Assembly: GCA_025352065.1 (NCBI GenBank)
Contig: JANXUC010000002.1
Span: forward strand, 1-64,000
Direction of reading: 5' to 3'
DNA from: Acidobacteriaceae bacterium
GTDB lineage: Bacteria > Acidobacteriota > Terriglobia > Terriglobales > Acidobacteriaceae
Length of the DNA: 64,000 nucleotides
The notes under the pieces are model-generated. The model did no database searches. It saw nothing but the letters and a program-made list of their open reading frames with translations, and had not been told where the DNA came from. Shown here piece by piece: positions 1 through 7,678 of the stretch (positions are counted from its first letter, which is position 1; each line of letters opens with the position of its first letter). Both the position numbers and the translations under genes were made by a program.

Positions 1-219
1 CGTGGCCGATGGCGCGACAATGTTTTCGTCGAGCGGGTCTGGAAGTCCATCAAGTATGAAGAGGTCTATCTCCACGCCTGCGAGTCTGTGCATCAGGCCA
101 GAACCTCGATCGGGAAGTACATCGAGTTCTACAACTCCATCCGTCCGCATTCCAGCCTGCAAGCGCTCACGCCCGATCCGGTATTCTTCAACCGCCGGCC
201 AGAATCCTTGGCAGCATAA
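1..219 (+). CDS. IS3-family transposase, C-terminal fragment (integrase core)
   Basis: Frame 1 is open from the first base to a TAA at 217-219 and gives 72 residues. They match the end of the DDE integrase core of IS3-family OrfB proteins: DNVFVERVWKSIKYEEVY, then the helix carrying the last catalytic acidic region, then the very typical FYNSIRPHSSLQ..TPDPVFF tail. The gene is cut by the window edge, so it is partial at its 5' end. Whether the complete element is active cannot be judged. It borders an accessory region rich in toxin-antitoxin genes. Confidence 0.85.
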   Translation, partial: RGRWRDNVFVERVWKSIKYEEVYLHACESVHQARTSIGKYIEFYNSIRPHSSLQALTPDPVFFNRRPESLAA

Positions 220-283
220 ACCAAGAACAAGAACTTCCACTTAAGAAAGAACAAAAACTGTCCGAACAACCGGGACCACCTCA
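1..283 (+). mobile_element. 3' end of an IS3-family insertion sequence
   Basis: The first bases encode the C-terminus of an IS3-type transposase. About 60 bases after its stop, the sequence reaches CCGGGACCACCTCA, ending near 283. Its reverse complement starts TGAGGTGGTCC, the TG...CA end typical of IS3-family terminal inverted repeats. Only the right end is in the window, so the left end, the target duplication and the subgroup cannot be seen. The exact end coordinate is an inference. Confidence 0.6.
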
Positions 284-547
284 GAAACATGGACAAGGTG
301 CTTACCTTTGGCACAACGTTACCTTGGTCAGTTGGACGAAAAAGATAGTGTGAGTATAGTTGGGATCGACGGCCAATCGCCCCAGTGCGCGCTACGCGGG
401 AGCTTAAAATAGCCTCTTCAATCTCCCAAGCGACACCAGTGCAACAGCCCGTCGCGCCAATTCTGGAATTTTGAAAAGTCGTTGACATCACAGCATCTGG
501 CGCAGATTTGTAGTAGAAACGTGCACGGTTGGTTCACCCGACCCATT

Positions 548-2746
548 ATGTCGCCAAATGCGGATACCCCAGTAGAACTGTTCGATAAAATCATTCGCCT
601 TTGGGGTGCTCGTCCCGATCCCTCCGAAAGCTTTACCTTTAAACAAATAGCAAATATGGTGTTTGGCCCCGGCACAGATGCTAATGCGTCCATCATCGGT
701 CGCACAATTGTAGATTTTCACAATTATTTTTATCAGCCGGATGGGGCTGTATATCTGTGGCATGTGCGCTGGAAGATGATCGATCAGGATCATCCTGATC
801 TGTTTCCACGAACCGCGAACAACGTATCGCCGATTCCGTCCGGAGGTCCTCTCGGCGACATGCTTCAGGCACTCAACGATGAGATCGGAGCAGTGCGGGA
901 GGAGTTAAGAAACCACCCGATAAAGGCGATGATATCCAGATCGCTCGGGCAAATGCCCGAAGGCGGGTTTTGGTATGAGGCGAAGCTAGAACTTCCCGGG
1001 GATACGGAACTACCTGTGCCAGAGGGCGTGGCAATCCGCCTTCGCTGGCCTAAGCGAATGCACGTGTACCCTTGTGACGCCAAGCTATTAAGTTACGAAC
1101 CTTTGAAGACTGCAATCATCTTCGAAACTGACCAACCGCTCGGCGAAACACATACAAAGAATCTGTTCGAGATCGATCCGAACATAGAGCAGCTAATTCA
1201 AGTAGTCGTTGAGCAGCTCGGCCGAGCGAGCACGTTCAAACACAGAGCTATTTGGCGTTTGATCGAAGGAGACCACGAGCGACGTGAAATGCCATGGTCT
1301 GGGGTATCCGTTAAGGGGCAGCTCGACGATACCCAACTAAATGCTCTGCAATCCTGTCTAAGCCATGACGTCACCTTTCTTTGGGGGCCACCGGGAACAG
1401 GCAAAACCCACACGCTTGGGCGACTGATGGCATCTGCCGCATTGTCGGGTAGACGAATAATTGCTACAGCAATTTCCAACATCGCTGTCGATCAGATGGC
1501 GCTTCATCTCTTGCAAGCTCTGGAGTCGGCAGGTGACGAGGGTATCGCACTTCTCAACGAGGGTCGGATAGTTCGGTTTGGGCACCCACGTGATCCAGCC
1601 GTAACTGCGGAAGCACGCTTCTTTCCTAACAAGACGGAGATTCAACGACTCCGTAAGGAACTTCACGACGCGCAGCAGCGACTGAGTGATCTGCGTGAAG
1701 GTCCCGCGGAGCTCCGCGCAAAGTTGCAGCATGAAATTCTTCACCTAAAGTCCCAGCTGCGAAACCTGACCAAGGATCTGCTAGATGAGGCGCGCATCGT
1801 TCTTACGACTGCAGTTCAAACTTGTATTGAGCCTGGAATTAGGGAACGATCGTTTGATTTTGTGGTGATTGATGAGGCAAGCATGATGCCGATTCCATAT
1901 GTCGCGTGTGTCGGTGCTCTTGGTAAAGATCAGGTCATCATCACCGGAGACTTTCGCCAGCTAGGTCCAATCGCACTATCCCATACTGCAGCGGCTTTTA
2001 GGTGGTTGCACAAGGACGCCTTCGAACTAGTTGGGATCCGCGGGGATTCTCCTCAGCATCAAGCGTTGGCGATGTTAAGAGTGCAACGACGCATGGATCA
2101 GGGAATCTGCGACTTAATAAACAAGCCGTTCTATGCCGGAATACTTGAGACGGCGACCAAACCGCGATCATCGCCACCAATGCCGCCTTTGCCGGACGAA
2201 CCAGCGGTCCTAATCTCCTTTCTTCCCGAGGATGGAAGTGCAGTGGAGCAAACCGTCGATGGTTCTCGTATCAATAAGCAATCCGCCGCGTTCGTGGCCG
2301 ATTTGGTCGCTCAATACCTGAGCAACTATTCGAAGGCAGCCGTGGGAGTCATAGCTCCTTATCGCGGGCAAGTAGCCTATATACGGCGACTCTTGCTAGA
2401 GCGCGCATTGCCAAAGGACCAAGCTGAGCGTTTGCGGTTGGGGACCGTCCACGCATTTCAGGGTTCCGAGGCGGACGTAATTATTTGGGACCTAGTCGAC
2501 ACGCGAGACCACAAGATCGGTCGGCTCTATCACGAAGACCAAGGTGAGAGGCTCGCGAATGTTGCAATCAGTCGAGCCAAAGGCAAACTGGTGATCGTAG
2601 GAGACCCGGACGCTTTCTTCATGGCTCCCGGTAATGAATCTGTTGGCAAGCTCCGCAGCATCCTCGCAATCAATTTCCACTCGAATTCCCCCAGAGTCGT
2701 TGCAGCACAGGACGTCATACGTACCCACGCCGGACGCCCTCGATAA
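548..2746 (+). CDS. UPF1/DNA2-like superfamily 1 helicase (AAA_11/AAA_12)
   Basis: A predicted ATP-dependent DNA or RNA helicase of about 732 residues. The first ~270 residues form an N-terminal region I do not recognise. The SF1 core follows: Walker A GPPGTGKT near residue 280, a charged coiled-coil insertion around 360-410, Walker B VVIDEAS near 440, motif III GDFRQLGP near 465, then APYRGQ, TVHAFQGSEADV near 635 and the arginine-finger motif AISRAKGK near 673. All core motifs look intact. The start is uncertain: an in-frame TTG at 482 would add 22 residues, and neither start has a strong Shine-Dalgarno sequence. It stands alone between an IS remnant and a toxin-antitoxin pair. A defence or repair role is possible, but nothing in the sequence proves it. 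Confidence 0.85.
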   Translation: MSPNADTPVELFDKIIRLWGARPDPSESFTFKQIANMVFGPGTDANASIIGRTIVDFHNYFYQPDGAVYLWHVRWKMIDQDHPDLFPRTANNVSPIPSGGPLGDMLQALNDEIGAVREELRNHPIKAMISRSLGQMPEGGFWYEAKLELPGDTELPVPEGVAIRLRWPKRMHVYPCDAKLLSYEPLKTAIIFETDQPLGETHTKNLFEIDPNIEQLIQVVVEQLGRASTFKHRAIWRLIEGDHERREMPWSGVSVKGQLDDTQLNALQSCLSHDVTFLWGPPGTGKTHTLGRLMASAALSGRRIIATAISNIAVDQMALHLLQALESAGDEGIALLNEGRIVRFGHPRDPAVTAEARFFPNKTEIQRLRKELHDAQQRLSDLREGPAELRAKLQHEILHLKSQLRNLTKDLLDEARIVLTTAVQTCIEPGIRERSFDFVVIDEASMMPIPYVACVGALGKDQVIITGDFRQLGPIALSHTAAAFRWLHKDAFELVGIRGDSPQHQALAMLRVQRRMDQGICDLINKPFYAGILETATKPRSSPPMPPLPDEPAVLISFLPEDGSAVEQTVDGSRINKQSAAFVADLVAQYLSNYSKAAVGVIAPYRGQVAYIRRLLLERALPKDQAERLRLGTVHAFQGSEADVIIWDLVDTRDHKIGRLYHEDQGERLANVAISRAKGKLVIVGDPDAFFMAPGNESVGKLRSILAINFHSNSPRVVAAQDVIRTHAGRPR

Positions 2747-3019
2747 ATCCGGGGAGAAATCCGGGGACAGACGGGACGTTTCCATCCCCATCAGCTCTAA
2801 AGTTGACCTTATGCCGGGTTCTGACGGGCGGCTGGGTGCCCCGGGTTCGCGTCCGTTCTTTGGACGATAACCTGGGCTACGGGACACTCGCAAAGAAAAT
2901 CAAGGTTTTAGGTTTCAGTTGGAGCGAAAGTCGCTGACTCGCGGTGCCTGCAATACCCAGGTTAACGACAGAGAACGTCGTGAACCTGGGGCACCGGTCC
3001 TCTCAGCCTCCAAATTTGT
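2747..3019. other. Intergenic stretch with a loose inverted repeat
   Basis: No gene is supported here. The only structure noticed is a pair of inverted segments, GTGCCCCGGGTTC near 2837 and GAACCTGGGGCAC near 2982, which differ at one position and lie about 130 bases apart. Their meaning is unknown. Confidence 0.4.
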
Positions 3020-3055
3020 TTGTGCTACAATACTCGTTATATTGTGCTACATATA
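3020..3055. promoter_or_regulatory. Two direct repeats upstream of a toxin-antitoxin operon (putative operator)
   Basis: TTGTGCTACA occurs twice, starting at 3020 and 3042, each followed by an AT-rich tail. The 22-base period is about two helical turns. The repeats lie 34-70 bases before the antitoxin start and overlap promoter-like AT-rich sequence (TACAAT, TATAAA). Antitoxins of this type usually repress their own promoter, so an operator is a reasonable inference. Confidence 0.5.
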
Positions 3056-3088
3056 AAGTCTTCATTAAGCCGCCTCAACGGAGAAAAC

Positions 3089-3397
3089 ATGAAGCGTAGT
3101 AGCCAAACCGACGTCTCACCGAGAAGGAATCCCGGCTTCGTTGGCGGCTCCAGCAAGTTCCGCGAGGCGATGGCCATCGCCGAAAGCGAAGGGCTGCTGC
3201 GGGGGGAGAGAACTCAGGTCGTCCGGGGAAGAATGCCCGAAGCGTTGGTGGCGAGAGCCAAGAAACGCACTGGAATCACTTCCGACACGGAGCTCATCGA
3301 GGTAGCGCTGGCCAACCTGGCGGTTGAGGACGATTACGCCAACTGGTTGCTGTCCCGCCGTGGCGTTATTAGTCGCGAGACGGATCTTGAGTTCTGA
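3089..3397 (+). CDS. VapB-like antitoxin
   Basis: A protein of about 102 residues. The ATG at 3089 follows GGAG at 3080-3083, which makes it preferable to more upstream in-frame starts. The N-terminal half is basic and Ser-rich. The segment GRMPEALVARAKKRTGITSDTELIEVALANLA looks like the ribbon-helix-helix/short DNA-binding region of antitoxins that oligomerise and bind their own promoter. It overlaps the PIN-domain gene by 11 bases, and this tight coupling supports the assignment. Two direct repeats just upstream may be its operator. The precise antitoxin family was not identified. Confidence 0.7.
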   Translation: MKRSSQTDVSPRRNPGFVGGSSKFREAMAIAESEGLLRGERTQVVRGRMPEALVARAKKRTGITSDTELIEVALANLAVEDDYANWLLSRRGVISRETDLEF

Positions 3398-3947
3398 TTT
3401 TCGAGAAACTCTCCGGCGGCTCGAGATTGAGAGGCGTCGGGCGCAGCTCAAACCACGCGGCGAAGCGGAACTTGAGTTCATCGATGCCACCGCGAAACGG
3501 CACTCCAAGCTGCTTTACGACACCACCGTCTACATTGACATTCTTCAAGGCCGCTTTCCCCAACAGGGCGAAGTCATGTTACGCGCAAGTGAGGCATGGC
3601 ATTCTCCGGTGACGGAAGCGGAACTGGCGGCGACCTGCGGTCTGCTCGATCCCGCGCACTCCAAAACGCGGGAAATTATTGGGCAGGTAACGGCTGTCAT
3701 CGAACTCCGGCCCAGCTATAGGATGATCGCACCGGATTCTGAGATTTGGCGGGAGGCGGGAATTCTGTCTGGCATACTTGCCCGATTGCAGGGATACGGC
3801 AAAGACCAGCGTCGCCGTGCCCTGAACGATGCGTTGCTCTTCGCAACCGCAAGGAAACACGGATGCGCGGTGCTAACACGCAATGTTGCGGACTTTGATT
3901 TCCTGCAGCAACTGGATCCGTCAGGGAAGGTTCTGTTTTACAGGTAA
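3387..3947 (+). CDS. PIN-domain toxin (VapC-like) with N-terminal extension
   Basis: A predicted endoribonuclease of about 186 residues. The PIN fold is visible from YDTTVYIDILQG (first Asp) through TEAELAATCGL (Glu) to ALNDALLFATA and TRNVADFD (last Asp residues), the acidic set that binds metal in PIN nucleases. A highly charged extension of about 50 residues precedes it (TLRRLEIERRRAQLK...). The start chosen is TTG at 3387, the last likely start before the domain, which overlaps the antitoxin stop. An upstream in-frame start at 3324 would lie wholly inside the antitoxin gene and is less likely. It is normally silenced by binding of the antitoxin encoded just before it. Confidence 0.8.
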   Translation: MSSDFRETLRRLEIERRRAQLKPRGEAELEFIDATAKRHSKLLYDTTVYIDILQGRFPQQGEVMLRASEAWHSPVTEAELAATCGLLDPAHSKTREIIGQVTAVIELRPSYRMIAPDSEIWREAGILSGILARLQGYGKDQRRRALNDALLFATARKHGCAVLTRNVADFDFLQQLDPSGKVLFYR

Positions 3948-4001
3948 GCGAGAGCGTTGAAAAAACAGCAATTTGGGGTGTCCGAAGGCGGCTTCGACAA
4001 C

Positions 4002-4018
4002 TTCACAATACGTGAAGT
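4002..4018. promoter_or_regulatory. Small palindrome upstream of the HigA-like gene
   Basis: CTTCAC and GTGAAG form a perfect 6-bp inverted repeat separated by five bases, about 35 bases before the HigA-like start. HigA proteins bind short palindromes in their own promoters, so this could be its operator. The evidence is only position and symmetry. Coordinates are accurate to a base or two. Confidence 0.35.
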
Positions 4019-4053
4019 ATCTTGGGCTCGCTGGATAGGAAGTTGGGGACAAA

Positions 4054-4471
4054 ATGAGCACAGGTCTGGCGAATCCGGCGGAAATGATTGCGCACGGCGC
4101 TCCTCGCGTCATCCACAATGATGTGGAGCTGGAAGCGTATACGGACGCACTCTTCCAACTGACGGCGCTGGGAAACCCGTCCTCCTTATGAAGTGGAAGC
4201 CATTGAACTCCTAACCTTATTGGTGGAGCGCTACGAGCAGGAGCATTCCGCGATTCCCATGGCTGATCCGATTTCCATCGTGCGGTTGCTCATCGAACAG
4301 CAGGGACTGACGCAACGGGATCTGATTCCTCAATTTGGATCGGAGAGCGCGGTTTCGATGTTCTTGGGAGGGCAACGAAAACTTACTGTCGAGCAAGTGC
4401 GGAGATTGAGCGCCAGGTTCAAACTTCCCGCTGATGTTTTCATTCGCAAGAGCCGCGTTGCCGGGGCTTGA
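4054..4471 (+). pseudogene. HigA-like HTH antitoxin, frameshifted
   Basis: ATG at 4054 opens a frame encoding MSTGLANPAEMIAHGAPRVI... that stops at 4190. The family continues in the next frame from about 4185, with YEVEAIELLTLLVERYEQ, then the helix-turn-helix GLTQRDLIPQFGSESAVSM and QRKLTVEQVRRLSARFKLP, ending at 4471. Joined, the two parts make a complete COG5499-type antitoxin of about 138 residues. Removing one T in the run CCTCCTTATG restores the frame, so this is a single-base insertion, a sequencing error, or (less likely) programmed frameshifting. No HigB/RelE toxin is visible before or after it, so it is an orphan. The downstream frame alone could start at GTG 4193 and still carry the HTH. 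Confidence 0.75.
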
Positions 4472-4537
4472 TGTGGCGTCTGAGGTGAGCGCTGCCCTTT
4501 ACGCTTCAACCCCGCGCATTTAGAATCGAAAGAGTGG

Positions 4538-4613
4538 GCCGACGTAGCTCAGTTGGTAGAGCAGCCGATTCGTAATCGGCAGGTCACCAGTTCAACTCTG
4601 GTCGTCGGCTCCA
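4538..4613 (+). tRNA. tRNA-Thr (anticodon CGT)
   Basis: A 76-base cloverleaf. The acceptor arms GCCGACG and CGTCGGC pair perfectly. The D-arm contains AGCTCAGTTGGTAGAGC, the anticodon arm is GCCGA-TTCGTAA-TCGGC with CGT at the anticodon position, and the T-arm contains GGTTCAA-like GTTCAACTC. CCA is encoded at 4611-4613. It reads ACG threonine codons. The 3' end was searched by eye for an attachment-site duplication and none was seen. Confidence 0.97.
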
Positions 4614-4742
4614 GTTTCCCGCCCTTTCAATCTTAGTTTTTTCGGCATTTCCTTTCCAAGGCGTATTCTCAAATCCAGCAAAGCGACGAGCAGGAATGCT
4701 CGCCCTGCACGAGCGTCGTGCGCTGAAGTCCGCACGTTTGGA

Positions 4743-5141
4743 GTGGCTGTGCAAATTCTTAAAGCTGGAGCAATTTACTTTGTGCTGGTATTTGGAGCTG
4801 GCTTCCTACTGGGGCCGCTCCGGCTTTTCTGGGTTGTCCCGCGCTTCGGAACCAGAATGGCGGAACTGATGGAGTTGCCCATCATGTTTGTGGTGATGGT
4901 GTTTGTGGCACGGTGGATCGTTCGACGCTGTGCGGTGCCGCTCACAGTTTCGAGCCGCTTAGGTATGGGCTTAGTGGCGTTTGCACTGATGCTGATTGCG
5001 GAGTTTGGATTTGTGCTTCGGCTACGGGGGATGACCATCGCGCAGTATCTCGCGTGGCGAGACCCGGTTTCGGGAACGGTTTACTACCTGATGCTTGCGG
5101 TGATGGCAGTGCTGCCGCTGCTTGTCGCCCGACGAGACTAG
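4743..5141 (+). CDS. Small integral membrane protein of unknown function
   Basis: 132 residues from a GTG start. Four hydrophobic segments are visible (about 6-28, 42-60, 70-92 and 108-128), separated by short Arg-rich loops such as RWIVRR and LRLRG. It therefore looks like a four-helix inner-membrane protein with no enzymatic motif. The pattern PRFGTRMAELMELPIM and a C-terminal DPVSGTVYYLML resemble a recurrent family of bacterial hypothetical membrane proteins that I cannot name. It stands alone, follows the tRNA and is followed by a hairpin terminator. Confidence 0.7.
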   Translation: MAVQILKAGAIYFVLVFGAGFLLGPLRLFWVVPRFGTRMAELMELPIMFVVMVFVARWIVRRCAVPLTVSSRLGMGLVAFALMLIAEFGFVLRLRGMTIAQYLAWRDPVSGTVYYLMLAVMAVLPLLVARRD

Positions 5142-5159
5142 TAGCGTCTCCGCAAACGA

Positions 5160-5192
5160 AAAGGCCACCCGGCAACAGGGCGGCCTTCTCTT
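5160..5192. terminator. Hairpin between convergent genes
   Basis: AAGGCC at 5161 pairs with GGCCTT at 5182-5187, with extra pairing in the loop (ACCC/GGGC). A short run CTTCTCTT follows. It lies between a plus-strand membrane gene and a minus-strand gene, so it may end transcription from one or both sides. Confidence 0.5.
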
Positions 5193-5372
5193 AAGGGAGA
5201 ATCGTTCAGGCGGAGATTCCGCCAAAACTTTTCAGAACCAAATCTTATGAGTCCAAAAGAGCGAGTGTCAAGCGTTTTTTAGGAAATAATCGCTTTGTTT
5301 TCAATGGCTTACAAAAATGTTCTCCAGCAGTACAAAAGTCTCATTTTCGAGATTTCGGGGAGCCAAAGAGGT

Positions 5373-6548
5373 CTAACCCGTCTGTCTGGAGCCACTTGCA
5401 TCGCTTTTTGGCCCCTCGACGGAAGGGCCGTCCAAGTGCAGGGAGATGAATTCCGGCCCTTCGGCGGCGCTCCGGACATGCTTGGGAAACATCCGGTTGG
5501 CGAACACTCTGAGGAAGCCAAAACCGACGCCAAACACCAGCGCCAGCACCATCAGTACGGCGGCTAGTGCGAAAGTGTTCAGGATGACGTAGCCGAGGTT
5601 GTCCTTCTTATTGAAGGCCCAACGTTCGTTCCACATGACGTCGGCGTCGTAGTTGACCGAATGCAGCAACTTGCCCACAGCGTTCGGCGTGACTAAGCCT
5701 GAGACGATCACGACGATGGGTCCGGTGCGGCGCGTGTAGATCTGCTCCAGGTTGATAAGCGCGGGGCCGTTCGGGTTTTGCTGCGCATTCGCCATCTTGT
5801 GCGCTTCCTCGATCCGCTTGAGGTGTTCGGTGGCGAGTTGCGGAGTGGGATATTCGATCAGGGTAACGGTGGCATCGCCGGGATCAGCCTGGTACTTGCT
5901 GAGTGCGACTTCGGCTCCGGCCGCGAAGTCGACAAGTTGAGCGCTGACTGGCGCGCCAATTTTGTCCAGTCCGACTGGACCTTGAGCATAGCGCGTGGAA
6001 TTCGCAATCTGTCTTTTGTGCGATAGATAACCGGGGAGGTCGGGAGCCTTGGCGTCACTTCCGGTGGCGATGGGCAACATCGTCGCCAGCTCGCGCAGTT
6101 GTGCGGCGGACATGGCGGTCAGCTTGTCGAACACCGCCTGCACGACAATGTTGGCGCGATAGAAGATAACGTGTTCGTTGTTGGACGATGCGAGATCGCC
6201 GATGCTCTCGTCATTCATCTGCGGCTGGCGGTAGTAGAGGAATGCTCCGAGTGCGCCGGTGGCATCGTGAAAACGCAGAGCTTTGATCTTGAGATGCCGA
6301 CCGTTCTGCTCGTAAGTAGCCGAGTCGAGGTTGATGAAGCCATATTCCTGCAAGAGAAGGCCTTGGGTCGGGTCGGCAAACTTGGGATCGGTGACCGCCT
6401 GGTCGCGGGTGGAAAGCTGCCATCCGCCGAAGTTGTCCGGCAAAAGCGGCGCTGGCACGGGTTCGGTTGCCCATGCGGATACAGCCATTGCCAGAAACAG
6501 CGAAATCGAAACCAGGCGCGAAACTGCCATTATGCGAGCCACAGACAC
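5373..6548 (-). CDS. DUF6599-type exported, membrane-anchored protein
   Basis: 391 residues. A signal peptide spans about 1-27 (hydrophobic core LVSISLFLAMAVSAWA). The exported region starts with PVPAPLLPDNFGGW and contains repeated blocks of the kind RHLKIKALRFHDATGALGAF and EYGFINLDSATYEQ, which I associate with the acidobacterial DUF6599 family. A single transmembrane helix follows near 318-345, then a polar cytoplasmic tail of about 45 residues. Predicted topology is a periplasmic domain held to the inner membrane by its C-terminal helix. No catalytic motif is visible and function is unknown. It is monocistronic. Confidence 0.75.
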   Translation of the reverse strand: MSVARIMAVSRLVSISLFLAMAVSAWATEPVPAPLLPDNFGGWQLSTRDQAVTDPKFADPTQGLLLQEYGFINLDSATYEQNGRHLKIKALRFHDATGALGAFLYYRQPQMNDESIGDLASSNNEHVIFYRANIVVQAVFDKLTAMSAAQLRELATMLPIATGSDAKAPDLPGYLSHKRQIANSTRYAQGPVGLDKIGAPVSAQLVDFAAGAEVALSKYQADPGDATVTLIEYPTPQLATEHLKRIEEAHKMANAQQNPNGPALINLEQIYTRRTGPIVVIVSGLVTPNAVGKLLHSVNYDADVMWNERWAFNKKDNLGYVILNTFALAAVLMVLALVFGVGFGFLRVFANRMFPKHVRSAAEGPEFISLHLDGPSVEGPKSDASGSRQTG

Positions 6549-6697
6549 TTAGACTACAGAGGTGGGCAGAAAGTTTCCAGGTAGTGGGAATTGAGGCGGG
6601 AATTGAGCTAGGAGCTAGAAGCCAGAAGCTAAAGCCTAGGTGCGCTTTGTGATTCCTTGGGATAGCAAAGTTCCGCAACCTGTGGGAGACTCAAGTT

Positions 6698-6757
6698 ATG
6701 GGAAACAAAAACGCACCAAAGCGCGAGACCAAAAAGCCGAAGAAGAAGAAGCCGTAG
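6698..6757 (+). CDS. Very small Lys-rich protein (19 residues)
   Basis: ATG at 6698 is preceded by GGGAG at 6684-6688 with normal spacing. The frame encodes MGNKNAPKRETKKPKKKKP and ends at TAG 6755-6757. The composition is extreme: ten of nineteen residues are Lys or Arg. Short proteins of the form M(G/S)NKN.PKRETKKPKKK seem familiar from annotated bacterial genomes, so I regard it as a real small gene, but I cannot confirm this without a search. Strong basicity suggests binding to nucleic acid or the ribosome, which is inference. A perfect hairpin lies 65 bases downstream. Confidence 0.5.
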   Translation: MGNKNAPKRETKKPKKKKP

Positions 6758-6822
6758 TTTGTGAGCCTCTAACCCCCAGCCGCCCGCGACTGGGACCGAC
6801 CGGATTCCAAGAATCCGATGGA

Positions 6823-6846
6823 AGCACGGGCGTCCCCGCCCGTGCT
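6823..6846. terminator. Perfect 10-bp hairpin between convergent genes
   Basis: AGCACGGGCG at 6823-6832 and CGCCCGTGCT at 6837-6846 form a perfect stem with a TCCC loop. It lies after the small Lys-rich ORF on the plus strand and after the VapC stop on the minus strand. The T-tract is weak on both sides, so it may be a repeat rather than a terminator. Confidence 0.45.
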
Positions 6847-6867
6847 GAAATCCTGTTTATTTTGGTG

Positions 6868-7314
6868 TCAGAGACTTCCGGGATGGACCGCCGTGATTCC
6901 CCGATAGCGCCGAAAGTCCTCAACATTGAGTGTGAGGATGTGCGGAATGCCGTGGACAAGCATAGCCGCAGCCAAGCGGGCATCATGAACTTGCAAACCC
7001 CGGACTTGATAATCGACGACTACGCGCCGCCACTCGTGATAGAGGGCTTCGCTATCGGGTAGAAGCGTCAAGCCCCGCTCAATACTCTGAACCTCTCGCT
7101 CTACTTCTGCCACCGATAACCCAAAGCCATTTTGCTCTTCCGAGCGAGTTGCTACGTTCCAGAATTCAGAAATGTTTTGGTGAGTAAAGAAAAGAGCAGC
7201 ATTGGCACCTTGCAGCTTGGCCACCGCAGACTGGACGACCCCGTGATCAGAATTGTCCCGCAAGGCCAGTCGAAGCAAAACATTGGTGTCCACCAGGTAA
7301 GAGGAGATCGCCAT
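6868..7314 (-). CDS. PIN-domain toxin (VapC-like)
   Basis: 148 residues with a full PIN domain: YLVDTNVLLRLA at the N-terminus (first Asp), TQNISEFWNV-type HQNISEFWNV (Glu), VHDARLAAAMLVHG (Asp) and LTLNVEDFRRY (last Asp). These acidic residues coordinate metal in PIN ribonucleases. The gene begins two bases after the stop of the small gene upstream on the same strand, the usual antitoxin-toxin arrangement. The target RNA cannot be predicted. A perfect hairpin follows the stop. Confidence 0.88.
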   Translation of the reverse strand: MAISSYLVDTNVLLRLALRDNSDHGVVQSAVAKLQGANAALFFTHQNISEFWNVATRSEEQNGFGLSVAEVEREVQSIERGLTLLPDSEALYHEWRRVVVDYQVRGLQVHDARLAAAMLVHGIPHILTLNVEDFRRYRGITAVHPGSL

Positions 7315-7316
7315 CT

Positions 7317-7577
7317 CTAGTCGTGATCCTGATAAATCATGGCGCGGGTAAAGGTTTCTCCAGGCATGGAGGGAATCTTGTCGGAGAACTGAGCCATATC
7401 ATCCAGCCAGGCTTGAATCTCTTCGGGAGTTTTGGGGCGAGGAGTGGCAGGCGTTTTAATCGCTACAGCCTCCTCAATCAAGGTTTCAACGTAGGTACGG
7501 ATTTCCACGCCGCGTGCTTGCGCCTCGCTGGCGAGGCGGGCTTCGATTTCAGGCCGCAGTTCAAGGTGGATGGTCAT
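7317..7577 (-). CDS. Antitoxin of a VapBC-like pair
   Basis: 86 residues. The N-terminus MTIHLELRPEIEARLASEA, followed by RGVEIRTYVETLIEEAV, fits a ribbon-helix-helix DNA-binding domain. The C-terminal half (PKTPEEIQAWLDDMAQF...SMPGETFTRAMIYQD) resembles the toxin-wrapping tails of VapB-type antitoxins. It lies directly before the PIN toxin with a two-base gap, so translation is coupled. It probably neutralises the toxin and represses the operon, as is usual for the class. Confidence 0.8.
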   Translation of the reverse strand: MTIHLELRPEIEARLASEAQARGVEIRTYVETLIEEAVAIKTPATPRPKTPEEIQAWLDDMAQFSDKIPSMPGETFTRAMIYQDHD

Positions 7578-7678
7578 GGGCTGACTTTAGCATGAAGTGG
7601 GTGGGGAGGGAATTCGTGAGAGCAACTGCTCTTTCTCCCGTAGGTAAAGTGCGCCCTGTGAGCCCGACTCATCCTCCT

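Noticed and set aside
1-283. Complete IS3 element
   Set aside because: The left end and the upstream open reading frame lie outside the window, so only a remnant or fragment can be stated.
3948-4053. HigB/RelE toxin before the HigA-like gene
   Set aside because: All three frames were read for RelE-type sequence and none was found; only a small palindrome is present.
4538-4613. tRNA-Thr as an integration site
   Set aside because: No integrase gene and no duplication of the tRNA 3' end was seen within the accessory block, so no genomic island boundary is claimed.
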